The notes: generated by a model from the sequence alone, not told the origin. A stretch of 64,000 nucleotides of DNA from Apostichopus japonicus (GCF_037975245.1 NC_092575.1:24148341-24212340); one strand, 5' to 3'. Positions 38,456 through 49,917 are shown, numbered from the stretch's first letter. Translations and numbers: made by a program.

Positions 38456-39762
38456 CATAAATTAAAATTTATATGACAATATTCTTTATTAAAGGAGAGA
38501 TGTTACTTAGAAGAAAATCTAAAGCAGAGATGGTATTTAAAGACAGTGTTACTGTGCACTCCATTACTGTATGTCAGAACGTTACAGAAATTGATGTAAA
38601 TCTGTGTGTATCACACAAGTTTACAATCTTTACACTTTTACTCAAATTGTTGGCTTAGCGGTAAGTCTGGTGCGATGATATGGTACGATGTCGGTATTAG
38701 GGATCACTGCTTTCAATACAGTAGCTACGGTGTGTATTAGTCTGTATTCCAAATGAATTCTAAATGCTTGGGCAAGTCGACCTTAGGCCCTTTAGAAGCC
38801 AGATCCAACCATGCTAAGTCAACAGTAATCATACATACGGTAGGCCTCACACATATTCATGTATGTCAGTAGCATGGTGGGCTCATTATTGATGCACTTA
38901 AGGATTTGATTAACGATGTCTATCAACGAAAACTCAAAATCACTCAACTGTATTCGTTTTTCATATGTGTACTTCCTCAGAAATGTAATGAACTCAAAAT
39001 ATTTATTGTTCTGTGCCTACGCATCGTACAATTGAGCAGAATTTGACCACAAAATGTCTGCTGAGTCAAGTTCTTTCATACCCCTAAATTGACACATTCG
39101 TCGATAAGCTAACTATAGTGTCTACAGGCTTAAGTATGTATCCATTGACTGTGAATGATGTTTGCTATGCTCTGAGCCGCTTAGCTCAGACAGGTCAGGT
39201 CCCAGAGAGTAGTGGTATTATATATATTGAGATAATTTTTGTTATTTTTAGGAGTAAGATTTCTAAAAAATGTGCAAAACTGGGGGGAGGGTGTTAAAAG
39301 CTTATAAAAAACACACAATTTGATTAGCATAAACCTGAAATAGATTAAAACTCATCAAATATGTAACTCTGCTTGAATGCAAAAAGTTTAGGTTGCCTGC
39401 TATATTTTTGCTAGTAATATTTGAAGGTGCCTTAATTACGAAGGAGCATCAGTTACAAAGCCTTTACTATACTGAATGTACCCGAGGTCTTCTCAGCCAT
39501 TATTATTTTGTTGCAATAAATGGTTCTCATTTTCAAAGTACTCTACTATTTAAGCGATGTGTTAGTAAAATGTTTTACGAATTTTGAGATCATAATTAGA
39601 GGCAAAGAATAAAGGTAAAATGTATCTTAAATACTGGTAAGTACTGTAGGCCCATACAGTATTTACGTAGGCCTATGTTTATAGTTATTCACAATTTATT
39701 CATTCTTTGGTGTTGGGAAAACTACTGTAACCATCACACCAACTTTAACTTTTACACAGGCT
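38456..39762. other. Stretch without recognised gene
   Basis: AT-rich, with short chance frames only. It may be MYO18A upstream intron or intergenic DNA. Confidence 0.4.
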
Positions 39763-39770
39763 TTAGTCAA

Positions 39771-40391
39771 GGGACAAACTAAAACGAATGACAGCGAATG
39801 ATCGAATGACAATTGACTTTGTACAGGGTTAATTATCATTTGCGAATGACAGCGAATGACAACGAATGACAACGAAGGACAACGAAGGACAGTGTTGAGA
39901 AGAGATAGAATGATTAACGGAGTGGAGTAAATGCGGTTATTGGTTTTCTGCGCAAAAATGATTTGAGGAAAATCGCATGTTACGTGGTTGCAGGGTATTG
40001 GTGTAATTATAGACACCACAGGGAAAGTTTGTGTGTGATAATGCGCTTGAGTGCTGTGTTTTTTACCTCTGTAGATTTATAGAAATATATCTGAAGCCGT
40101 TTCAAGATTATATTATTGTTAGTTTCTAACAATTAATATCGGAAAAATGACGTTAATTTTTTTTTTTAAATCAGACTTACAATTTCGCTAGTATCTGTAA
40201 GGTGCGTTTTTATCTTGTCCGTACTTTACTAGATCTAGATACCCACGAAGTCTGAACTGTGATATCCGGTTGAAGCAAATGTCTGTGCTGTCATTACTGT
40301 CATTCGTTTTAGTCAACGCAATTTTTTAGTGTGTACAACATATTGTCATTCGTTATGTGTAACGCAATTGTCATTCGTTTTAGTAACACCC
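39771..40391. mobile_element. 621-bp TIR element with 8-bp target duplication
   Basis: The left end is GGGACAAACTAAAACGAATG and the inverse of the right end is GGGTGTTACTAAAACGAATG, flanked by TTAGTCAA at 39763-39770 and 40392-40399. Inside each end are short repeats of the word CGAATGACA: a run of CGAATGACAA/CGAAGGACAA at about 39840-39895, and inverted single copies at about 40290-40380. No coding capacity. GGG ends with 8-bp duplications are known for Merlin elements and 8-bp duplications also for hAT and P, so the superfamily is open. Confidence 0.85.
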
Positions 40392-40399
40392 TTAGTCAA

Positions 40400-41880
40400 C
40401 TGTACAGTACTTAGCTATCTTAGTTTCGATAAATTAATAGTAAATTGAGTTGGCCAAGTTGAGTAGGAATTTTGGGTAATTAGAAATTACAATGTAGTAA
40501 AGTTTGCTTCACTAAAATCCTAGGCATAAATTGCACATCACATGTCCAGCCTGCTACAAGGAGAACAAACAATCATTATAATTGATTGTGTTTTATATTT
40601 TAAATTTGGGCTTGATATATCCGCATCTCAATTCCATGTTGCAGGCGACTTAGAATGAGCCTAATGGTGAGTAGTAGTCAGTAGTAGTAGCCAAATTTTA
40701 TGCCTACAATCTAGACAAATAGTAATGTACTTCTCAGTATTTGTTTGGCTCCTGTGTGAATAACATGCCTTGGCTTGCCCATCTGGCCAAATAGTGCTGC
40801 CTAAAGTCCTTAGTTTATGCAGCTGCCATGGAAACAATACAGTATGACTAATTCACCTGGCACCAGGCAAATCCTGAAGCTGGGATATCTTGTTCTTCCA
40901 GCTGCCCAGTTTCCATAGGCATGCCATAAATTAGGCCAATAGGCGTAACAGTATTCTAAACAACAACACCACAACAAAGCAAAAATGCATTGTGTTTGCT
41001 TCGACTACCGTATATTATACTGTACATAGTGTATGTGTAAACGGTATCAACATAGACATCAATAATATAACGGAAAGGCCAATAAAACGTATCATATAGG
41101 CTTTGGCCTGTAAAATATTTAACTTTGTAGACACAGCTTAGGCCTGGGGCCTTATATAACTTGGGCTAGGCATTCGTAATTTATCATTCACGTTTGGCTT
41201 CATTCGTGATAAATCATCGTGTTTGATAACTTCGATTGAGAGGCGGAAAAGCAACAGTGATGTAGGGAGCTGCGGTGTCATCATCATCCTACAGTACTCC
41301 TAACGTGCTAAGCCTGTACCGCTGCTCATGATTATTTTAATGATCACTGGCTTGTAGCAATACAAAAGTGGAAAATGCTTATCAATAAATCTCACCTGTT
41401 TACCAGTAAACGAGGAAAATTTCACCGTGGTATTTTATTCCGAAAAAGTATAATTCCGTTCTGTAGTTCCAATTTTTCTGTTAACAGCCAGCCCTCATCT
41501 TAAATGCAGTGACCAGAATTCAAAGGCAGAAATATCTGCTTTGAAAATCCCAAAATAGAGGGCCCAATTCCAAAACTTGCGAAGCAGAAAACACAAGGAC
41601 GGTCAGCTATAGCGGATTTGACAGAAGGACTTTCACCATAGCAAATATTTATTCGGGAGGTTGATTTACTTTTCTTGTTCAACTTCACTAATATTTCCGC
41701 CAAGAACAATGTCTTATACCGGTCATTCATGGTCAAAGTGCAGCAAAATCGTTTACAACCACTAGTTCAGTTCAGTTATTTCAGTTACTATATTTCGCAT
41801 ATAGCCTACATAGACATACAAAAACAGTGCAGTAATGTCATATACAGGATACTAGAAAAAACATCAAATGTTTATCTAAG
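40400..41880. other. Stretch without recognised gene
   Basis: No domain seen on either strand. The segment 41400-41770 has overlapping 70-78-codon frames on both strands and a mildly higher GC content, but no family match. Confidence 0.4.
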
Positions 41881-41884
41881 CTAG

Positions 41885-43688
41885 CAGGGGCGGATCCAGG
41901 GGGGCCCGGGGGGCCCGGGCCCCCCCCTTTTTGAAAATCCTGATCAGTGGCGTAGCTACGGGGGGCCTGAAATTGCAGACATGAGATCCATATTTTCAGG
42001 CTAGGTACATGCTGCTTAGAATACTCGGGAAGTGCCGTTTCCGGCCATCTGGGGGTTTGTAAAGCCAAAAATTTTCTTGTACGCTCCGCGCCAACCGATG
42101 ATGGCGCTCCGCTTAGATAGTCTTACGTTCAGGCGCGGCTGGACCAGTCAGACCCCCCCCCCCCTGTCACAAATCCTGCATCAGCCCCTGATATGTCATT
42201 GAATATTCCACAAAACAACTTTTTATGTCCACGAAACTGTCGAAAAACATGATTTTCACTACTGGTAGAGATATAAAATATTGGGAATTCTGAATTTCCT
42301 GCAAACATGCGGCTGTGCCTGTTCAATACTCACTACTGTATCGCCTTAAAAAATGATGAGTGGAAATAGTTTCTCCAGGACCATATCGTATCGTGGGTAT
42401 CGAGTGCGTCTGATATACGAACGTACGTAGTAGTACGTACGTACGTCTATGATGATATGCACTGTACTGTACTGATAAAAACATAGGTGAATTTCACTCC
42501 ATGGGAGTGATCACTGAGCACATTCCGGTATAAGAGTGAATTTCCACTCCATTGGAGTAAATCTTAACTCCTAATAGAGTTATATTCACTCATATTAGGA
42601 GTGAGGGTTAACTCCAATAGAGTTAAATTTCACTCTTAATTTGAAGTGCGCCGAGTGATCACTCCAATGGAATGAAATCCACTCATTTGTTTTTAGAGTG
42701 TTGCTAGATATATGAAGAAGAAATTTACATACCAATACATGTTATCGGTCATCGATTGGCACAAAAAGCCAGATTCTGATGACAGCTGCCTCAAGAAACC
42801 CAATAAATGGCCTAATAAGCACCGAGCCACCAATGTGGACCATTACCGAAACATCGATGCGTGTTAGTCTTCCACCCCCTTCCTCTAATGCTATTTAAGT
42901 CCACATGTGGGCATATCCTGCAAATCTACCGGTAGCCCACAGGGGTTTGAGTTGGGAGAAAGGCCTTGACAGCTTGAAACGACAAATGATGCCAACTTCC
43001 CTCAAGTTAAAAGTCTGGCTGAGTTGGCAAGGCCAGTCAGCATGAAAGAGAAAAAACTTTTTTGCATTTCTGTCACCAAAGTTGCACATCTTTTTGGTTG
43101 CTATTTTGCCTCACAGGTGCCATCTCCTGCGATCTGGGGGGTGCTGAAATCTCAAATTTTCTCTGTACGCTCCGCGCCAACCAAGGTGGCGCTCCGCTTA
43201 GATAGTAAACGCCGCCCTCCCCCACAAGAAAGAACAGCCCCCCATGGCCCCCACTAAAAAAATCCTAGCTACGCCACTGTGCGTGTAATTTTTTGTAAAA
43301 TAAATTTGCAAAAAGAGTACACCATCATTCTGATAAAGTGAAGGTGAGAGGGGCACTCTGACTGCATCAATAGTCTCCATCTGGAAGGGGGCATCCAAGA
43401 TGAAATGGCCTGGAGTAGCCTGGTAAAAAGTAGTTTGCATCACCACCTACTCCCCAAAGACGTAAATCCCAGCTCATTGCTCGAAATTGCAAATATATGC
43501 CCGGCAAACCATGAATACATGATTTATTGGAAATAAATTTTACTCAAAACTTTCACGAAAAGTAGCACCAGATTGCACCGAGGACCTCCATATTTTGTGA
43601 AATACCCCCTTAGACCCCTCCCCCAGGACGACGATTAGGCATTTCCCATCTGGGCCCCCCCTTCGGCGAAATCCTGGATCCGCCACTG
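41885..43688. mobile_element. hAT-like composite: outer element with nested MITE pieces
   Basis: The outer ends are CAGGGGCGGATCCAGG at 41885 and CCTGGATCCGCCACTG ending at 43688. Both are flanked by GCTAG, although CTAG is itself a palindrome, so the duplication is not certain. Inside are at least three other element ends: CAGTGGCGTAGCTACGG at 41946, CAAATCCTGCATCAGCCCCTG near 42170-42190, and CCTAGCTACGCCACTG near 43264-43279. There are also two segments with GTACGCTCCGCGCCAACC and TGGCGCTCCGCTTAGATAGT (about 42080-42120 and 43160-43205). A palindromic unit sits in the middle (listed separately). No transposase is visible. It reads as repeated insertion of MITEs into one another. Confidence 0.65.
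42466..42712. mobile_element. Palindromic (hairpin) MITE
   Basis: An imperfect inverted repeat centred near 42588. The left half has TTCACTCCATGGGAGTGATC, TCCACTCCATTGGAGTAA and TTAACTCC. The right half has the inverse order GGAGTTAA-type words, GAGTGATCACTCCAATGGAA and CACTCATTTGTTTTTAGAGTG. Nearly the whole unit can fold on itself. No coding capacity. Ends are approximate. Confidence 0.7.
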
Positions 43689-44515
43689 GCTAGTAACCCT
43701 AAAGAAGCATGGGCGTCCACCGGGGGAAGAGCACTTCTCTCACCTCCCCACTCCCCTCCGGAAATATATCAAAATGCTTCAGGGTTGTCAGTCTAATTTC
43801 AGTCTAAGGAAAATGAATTCTCTCTCAAATCATAGTTTTGTACTTACATTAAACATCTGAAACGTGAAAAAGTCCTCAGAATCCCTTACTAGAGCTCAGA
43901 ATACATTCCGGTGAATTAAACTGCGCTATTACGTGCTTTTTGTTTTTTTTCGTACTTGAAACTCGTTACAAGAGAATTAGAATTCGCTGCAACTTCCGGG
44001 GGATGCACCCCCTGGACCTACAATGGGGCTCTAAGGTATAAATTTCCAGATAGTAAGATAAGAGTACTTCATCTTTCTGACATGTATGTGTGTTATATAA
44101 GAGTTATGTGAAAAATCCACTAACAGTGTATACACAATCGGAAATACTTCCTATGCGTCTGAGTATACCGCAGCTGTAATGATGAAAACAAATTGTAACT
44201 TTGTTGGCCTAATGGTTCAAACGTTGTTCGACCAATCACTGCAGGCGGTCTCAAACAAGGTAATCGTTCTTCTGTACACCCCTTGATGAACGTTCTGACA
44301 TATGTGCGGACATTTCATTCCAAATCGGACAGCAAACTACCAAATAACAACATAGGGTACGATACTGATCTAAAATCGGGAGGAAGACATCAGCGAGGCC
44401 TAAAGTACCTAAAGGAAACCCCACTGAATTAAAAATGTAAAAAAGAGGCAGAAGAATAAATATCAAATTCTCTCCAAAAAACCCTCTACTAAATTCACAA
44501 GAAACCCTGTCCTCA
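43689..44515. other. Stretch without recognised gene
   Basis: Contains CTTCCGGGGGATGCACCCCCTGGACC near 43993, a piece of another common repeat end, and otherwise nothing I recognise. Confidence 0.4.
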
Positions 44516-44523
44516 GAAGAGAA

Positions 44524-44793
44524 CCGAGCACGTAGCGAGGAATTTGCCAAGGGAGGATCGAAGCCTGTTGGCAAACTATGTAAGCGTAGCGCCACGATAA
44601 GCTGGTGCGAAGCGTACAAGAATATTTTGGCCGAAAATGCCTCCCAGATCGCTGGAAATGGCACTTACCAGGCCTTGTAAGCTGCATCTAAGCTTTTCCT
44701 ATTTTTAAAATTACTAGCGATATCATAAAAAAAATATGCTCAAGGGGGGGGGGGGGCGGTCGCCCCTTTCGCCCCCCATTGGGTACGCGCCTG
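44524..44793 (+). mobile_element. hAT-type MITE, family B copy 1
   Basis: A 270-bp element from CCGAGCACGTAGCGAGG to GGGTACGCGCCTG. The flanking 8-mers are GAAGAGAA (44516-44523) and AAAGAGAA (44794-44801), seven of eight matching. The interior shares with 53069-53349 the words AAGCGTAGCGCCAC, GAAGCGTACAA, AAAATGCCTCCCAGATCGCT, GGAAATGGCACTT, CAGGCCTTGTAAG and ATATGCTCAAGGGGGGG. No coding capacity. Confidence 0.8.
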
Positions 44794-45078
44794 AAAGAGA
44801 AAGCCTGAGAGTGTCATATCCAGGCATCTAAAGGTGTCAAACATAAACCATGGTTGGGTTTGGATTTATATGGAGTTTCCTTTGGGGACCCATTCACATT
44901 GCGGCACCGCTCCTTGCAAGCTACGCGACTTCTCCCAGCCCCAGACATCAAAACGATTGGGCTCTGCAGATACCCACCACAAGGGACTCAAGGAAATCCT
45001 GTACTCAACAGAAAACAAGGGGGCGCACATAAAACGCCTGACTCTCGCTTGACGAAAGCAAGACGTGTTATAAGAACC

Positions 45079-45260
45079 AGCGACGTAGCCAGGAATTTGA
45101 AAGGGGGGAGCACTTTTTGCGATTGATATAGATTTTCAAAGTTGTAGGCACGACTATCTGAGCGGAGCGCCACCATCGGTTGGCGCGGAGCGTACAAGAA
45201 AATTTTTGGTTTTACAAACCCACCAGATGGCCGGAAACGGCCCTTCCCGAGTGTTCATTC
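45079..45260 (+). mobile_element. Fragment of a related hAT-type MITE
   Basis: Starts GCGACGTAGCCAGGAATTTG and contains CTGAGCGGAGCGCCACCATC, GGTTGGCGCGGAGCGTACAA and CCAGATGGCCGGAAACGGC. These match, in inverse, the segment at 41990-42120. A matching opposite end, CTGGCTACGCCCCTAA, lies far away at about 45885-45900, so either the element is interrupted or only one end is left. Confidence 0.55.
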
Positions 45261-46304
45261 TGGTTCCCTGGCCTCTTGCTAACTTGAGACACCTCATTCA
45301 ATATCACTTTTAAACCCAAAAAACAAACGAGTTAAAATAGTACGTAGTTCAATACTACATAATGTATTAAAATTAGCAAGGTACACGTACAGAGTAGTCT
45401 TACTTTTCAACTTCTGATACTTGTAGATACAAAGATAGGCCAGAAATGTCTTTGATACAACTATAGCCAGTATCTTTGATACAACTGTAGCTAGTAAATG
45501 TTTAAGTTAGCCTAATAAGAGAAGGCGAGAGCTATCCGACGATTGCCATCTGATGCAAATTTCTCAACTGTTTTCTCAACTGAAATATTATCTGCGTAAA
45601 CGGGTTCTTAACTACATGTTAAAAAACTGACAAGATCGGATCCTAGTCTTTTTCGGCGGGTAGAGTGTTGAATGAAACGGCACGCGATAGAAATGACAGC
45701 CTAGATGACAGAAGAATAGGTCACCTAATTTAGCCATATTCTTGCTACGTTCATTTCAATAGTTTTTGCTGTCTATAGACTCTTAAACTCGTCCAGCAAG
45801 CTTATCGATTTGAATTATGGGTGTTTTTAAAAAAAAGATAACTTGGCCAACAAAAATGTAGGCCCGGGCCAACAGTGCAACATACTGGCTACGCCCCTAA
45901 TCATATGATATCATTATCAGCAGATTTTGTTTCCTGTTTGAATTCCTTTACATTTTCTTTTACATATTATATCAGAAAGACAAACATAGTGCTCTTTTAC
46001 AATTTTTCCAGTAGGATGATTCTTGTTTATTGTCCAATGTCTGGACTTTAATACATTTGACGAACTTAACTGGTGGACAATATAAACTTTCATATTTTGT
46101 AATATAGCCAGATATGCAGTGGCCTAAAAACAAATATCGTTACCGCAGTGTATTAGCAGTGTAATACTTATTATAGGAAGTGCGTATCACGTACGATTGC
46201 TAGCTTAGCTTCATAACATGCTGTTCGTGCAACAACTTAGGACGACTCATAGAACGACGTTGTCGACGTTACAGTTCCTGACATTCCATAGAGTGCGGTT
46301 AGGT
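45261..46304. other. Stretch without recognised gene
   Basis: AT-rich DNA with a possible MITE end at about 45885-45900. No gene seen. Confidence 0.4.
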
Positions 46305-46863
46305 AGGCAATATGTATTTTATTACGCAGTGGCCAACTGTAGGCTTGTAATTGGCTATAAGCTAAATTTATCTACTTGCATCTGCCAAACTAAGTAAGTA
46401 GTTGAATCAGTAGGCGTGAATGTTACTACGATTACAATCAAGTTAACGGAGCTGACGAGTATTCAAGATCAAAAGAGTACTGACAAAATACCATGCTAAA
46501 AAAACGACAGTTTAAAAAAAAAAATCGACACTGAAAGGGGGGGAGCGGTCGCTCCCCCTGCTCCCCCCCTGGCTACGTCCCTGAGGCAATATGTATTTTA
46601 TTACGCAGTGGCCAACTGTAGGCTTGTAATTGGCTATAAGCTAAATTTATCTACTTGCATCTGCCAAACTAAGTAAGTAGTTGAATCAGTAGGCGTGAAT
46701 GTTACTACGATTACAATCAAGTTAACGGAGCTGACGAGTATTCAAGATCAAAATAGCACTGACAAAATACCATGCTAAAAAACGACAGTTTAAAAAAAAA
46801 AAAATCGACACTGAAAGGGGGGGAGCGGTCGCTCCCCCTGCTCCCCCCCTGGCTACGTCCCTG
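46305..46863. repeat. Recent tandem duplication, two copies of 279-280 bp
   Basis: Copy 1 is 46305-46583 and copy 2 46584-46863. The first bases AGGCAATATGTATTTTATTA and the last GGTCGCTCCCCCTGCTCC...CTGGCTACGTCCCTG agree. I count only a few differences: AAAGAGTACTG versus AAATAGCACTG, and A-run lengths. Each copy ends in the right end of an hAT-like MITE. The lack of divergence indicates a young duplication or an assembly artefact. Confidence 0.93.
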
Positions 46864-47949
46864 ATAAGAACTGATATATATGTATAAGCTACATTGTCTA
46901 CACTCCTGACGGATAGCATAGCCAAAGAATATATTTAAGTTCCACATGAAATAATGTTGCAGACTACACTGACAAGTACAAGAGAGACGATACATTTTAA
47001 TAGCCAAGATGAAACCCTACAACATATAGTCATTACAAAACTGTTAGAAATAGCGGTCGTTGTTAAATCTACAATCGTGTAACCGTTCATTACGATATTC
47101 TTCGACACATCGGATGTTTTTCAAACGCAGGAAGTACGGTTTATCAGTGATATCAGTAACGTTCGCATGAGGGAGATGTGGGGGGGGGGGGGGGTTGGGT
47201 TCAATGGCCTAGATACCTGGCACTTCTCATCGTCAGTGGGGGGGGGAGGTTCAGTCCGGGGATATTTTACATTCCCCGCGGGGGTGGGAGTTGAGGCCAC
47301 TAGTATACGAGTGTATACTCACCAACCCCCCACCCCCTCCCCTTATCTTTCAAACTCACAGAAATAATTATAAGCACAATCTTGCGTTTAGAGGTACTTA
47401 GACTTAATTTCTGGTCTAGATATACATCAGAATGCATCATTTGAAGTTTAAACTTAATTATTCTCGTGGGGGTGGGTGGGGGGGGGGGGTGGAGTACGCC
47501 AACCCCTTAATGGGAGCCGGCTTTAACGACCTCAAGGCTGCACCCATTAAATCCTTGATTCACCAATGGGCGTTCCCAGAAGTTCAGGCACCTACGTAAA
47601 TCTTGACGGGGATTTTGAACCCTCCCCCCCGCCCACCTCATCCACTTTTGAAATTCTGTGCACGTCACTGAATGTTTTTAAAGGGCTTTTGATTAATATT
47701 CTCCTAAGAAATGCTACGATCTCCTTTTATTTTGATTCTGTAACTTACTAATTTATCATAGAAAAAAAACACAAGACCTTATTTTTAGCGAAATGCTCTA
47801 CTTCTTATACAGATTTCGACAACAATTGTTGTTTTTCATTATATAAAATATCTTTGGTTTATATGAGCATCATTTCCTGGCGTCTATAAGGAACAAGACA
47901 AATGTCGTCTTCAACTCTCTGCGTTCTCATAGGAACTAACTCTTCCAAC
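46864..47949. other. Stretch with G-rich tracts, no gene
   Basis: G-runs of 8-16 bases at about 47177-47193, 47237-47246 and 47465-47490 lie amid MITE-like debris such as GGGGGTGGGTGGGG. A possible polyadenylation signal for the gene to the right is listed separately. Confidence 0.45.
47726..47731 (-). terminator. Candidate polyadenylation signal of the tocopherol-cyclase-like gene
   Basis: TTTATT on the plus strand, AATAAA in transcript sense, about 490 bases after the stop codon and beyond the MITE at 47950-48217. If used, the MITE would be part of the 3' UTR. Position alone supports it. Confidence 0.3.
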
Positions 47950-48217
47950 CAGTGTTGTAGTACTCGAAAGGTACTCGAACTCGCCTCGTACTCGAGTATT
48001 CTCAAGCGATGAAAAGTACTCGATTTAAATAAATTATTTAAATCGAGTACTTTGATAATGATGATAATCAGGTAAAAGGTTCTTGTGTATTTTATCAATT
48101 AAAATTACTCCTACTCAGATGAAAAGGTATTTGTACTCGATAATCGGATTCTAAAGGTTGTGCTTAGACACTGGTACTTATAGTAATCGGGACCTAAAGT
48201 ACTTGACTACAACACTG
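47950..48217. mobile_element. hAT-type MITE inserted at the stop codon of the neighbouring gene
   Basis: A 268-bp element from CAGTGTTGTAGTACTCGA to the inverse end ACTTGACTACAACACTG, flanked by CTTCCAAC (47942-47949) and ATTCTAAC (48218-48225), six of eight bases matching. The interior holds CTCGAGTATTC and the palindrome GATTTAAATAAATTATTTAAATC. The right-hand 8-mer contains the TAG stop codon of the gene on the minus strand (48221-48223). No coding capacity. Confidence 0.85.
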
Positions 48218-48220
48218 ATT

Positions 48221-48876
48221 CTAACCACACGTATCTTTGGTCTTACAAGGATTGTCTTGACACAGGTAGTTACCGCCAAATTCGAGCGCAACTCCCGTCA
48301 GAACTACGTCTTCTAAGATATCGCCTGATCGAAAAATCATGTCCCAAAATGTCACATGTTGCGTGACCTGTATCCAAGCTGTTGCTACGAAACTCTCCGT
48401 AATTACGGGCTCGAAACCGTCAGCGACCGGTCCACAAAGGCAAGTTCCAAAGGTTGTCTCTTCTGCTGAAAAGTGTAGTTTCACCGAATAAAATAAAGAT
48501 TCGATGGTCACTGATGCCGTGCCGTTGCAAGGTTGGAGGTCTTTCATTGTTACGGAATCATCAGGTCGAAAATCCACCGCGAACCCGCTACGAAAGTTTC
48601 TGTAGCCAAACAACATGGCGGGAACCGGAAGTGGGCCAAAATTAACTGTTCCAAAAGACCCCGCGAATGAGACATTTTTCACGGGATCGTATCCCTCCGT
48701 CCAAATCCATTCAGGTGGGAAGGACTTCCCCCAGTTTTTCTCTTGGTGGAGATAGCCGGACCCTTGGAGAACTTCTTTAGAGGTGAGATTAATCCATCGG
48801 TATGTCCCGGGGGTCGCGAGACTGTACACGAACCAGTGGAGTGGTAAAGGGAGAACGTGGAGCCAACCCTCGGGTC
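48221..48876 (-). CDS. Tocopherol-cyclase-like secreted protein, last coding exon
   Basis: Acceptor ACCAG before GACCCGAGGG, entering at phase 1, and open for 217 residues to TAG at 48221-48223. It begins PEGWLHVLPLPLHWFVYSLA and carries the strongest family motif, HQEKNWGKSFPPEWIW (about residues 208-223 of the joined protein). This corresponds to the EKNWG-x-FPxxWxW signature of the plant/cyanobacterial tocopherol cyclase family (VTE1, Pfam Tocopherol_cycl). The C-terminus has GVALEFGGNYLCQDNPC with several cysteines, in keeping with an extracellular protein. Total joined length is 382 residues, a full-length protein for the family apart from the plastid peptide. Whether it has cyclase activity is unknown, since animals are not known to make tocopherol. 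It may bind or modify a lipid-like ligand (inference). Confidence 0.88.
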
Positions 48877-49715
48877 CTGGTAAAAAGAAGAAAAATGTTT
48901 ACATAAGCAGCACCATTTATGAAGTACTGATAAGACATGCATGAAAATAGGTCTTATGCAGGGGTTACCCCCCCCCCCCACACCCTCCCCGGTGAAAAGT
49001 ACAAGTCAGTCTCAAATCAATGACAAGTAGATCCTTAAAATTGGAAGGGAGGGGAGAGGAGGGAGGGAAGGGAGGGGCGGGAACACACAAATTCGAGTTA
49101 TTTTGGAAGGGGCATGAACCGTTATGGCAGGGGCAAAGGCGACTCAAGGAATTTAGTAAGGAGGGATGCCGGCCCTGGGTTCATCGAAGTCGAAAAAGTT
49201 TTAGACGTCAAATGATGCACTCGGAGTCATATTTAGACTATTAATAAGGTCTGCATTGGTAGCTCTTAACGAAAGTTTGTGCAAATAAGTAGTTTGTGTG
49301 AGCTTGAGAAAGGGGAGAGGTGTACAAAAATGACAGTTTCCAGAAACGAGATTTAATGTCACGAGTTTTAAGTATCACCCAAACGGGACAAGATATTTGT
49401 TAACATTTTGGGGTGGGTGGGGTGGGTGGGGTGGATGGGGTGGGGGTGAGCGGGGCGTGGATGTTGTTCTCCACAAAGGTATTTGCCATGTAATCTAATA
49501 TAACGCTTGGGTTAGTGTCCTCATTTTAATTATAAATTTACTTTTCACAATTGGAGTTACCATGACAACTGTGATTAGCCATGCATTGTTTTATGTCACG
49601 CCCTCTCAGAGGGCATACACTATCCCCATCATCAATGTCGTTCTGATGGCGTTTATAAATGTATACATGATTTTTGGAGAAATGTCAAAAGATGCACCAA
49701 TCTGCGATATCTTAC
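48877..49715 (-). other. Intron 2 of the tocopherol-cyclase-like gene
   Basis: GT...AG intron, phase 1 (CTAG|GTAAGATA to TTTTTACCAG). It contains a C-run at about 48969-48980, a G-rich repeat GGGGTGGGTGGGGTGGGTGG at about 49410-49450 and hAT-like debris. The G-tract is a candidate four-strand structure on the plus (antisense) strand. Confidence 0.85.
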
Positions 49716-49917
49716 CTAGCCCACCGGGAGCCCAGGGTACAGGAGCACCAAATTCTCCTTCAAATCGAACATCGTTCACCGTCATATTAAATTCTGTGCT
49801 GTTAGCTGTAACATTGAAATACCCGTTCGGTCTAGATACCCATTGAAAATCGGAAGGTGCAGACGTAGTAGGATTGGTAACTGGTGGCGTGCCATTTTTG
49901 ATGGTGACAGAAATGTC
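49716..49917 (-). CDS. Tocopherol-cyclase-like secreted protein, middle coding exon
   Basis: A 202-bp exon, phase 0 to phase 1. The acceptor ATTCACAAAG comes before GACATTTC and the donor is GGGCTAG|GTAAG. It encodes about residues 98-164: DISVTIKNGTPPVT, then FQWVSRPNGYFNVTANST, VRFEGEFG and APVPWAPGGLG. The PVPWxPxGLGPEGW stretch formed across the next junction fits the family pattern around the substrate-pocket strands. Three or more N-glycosylation sequons (NVT, NST, NMT) fit passage through the secretory route. The in-frame joins on both sides support the model. A longer overlapping frame at 49782-50099 in another register is a shadow. Confidence 0.85.

Noticed and set aside
44251-44664. 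A 137-codon minus-strand frame as a gene
   Set aside because: Its first part lies inside a hAT-type MITE and the rest has no recognisable family.
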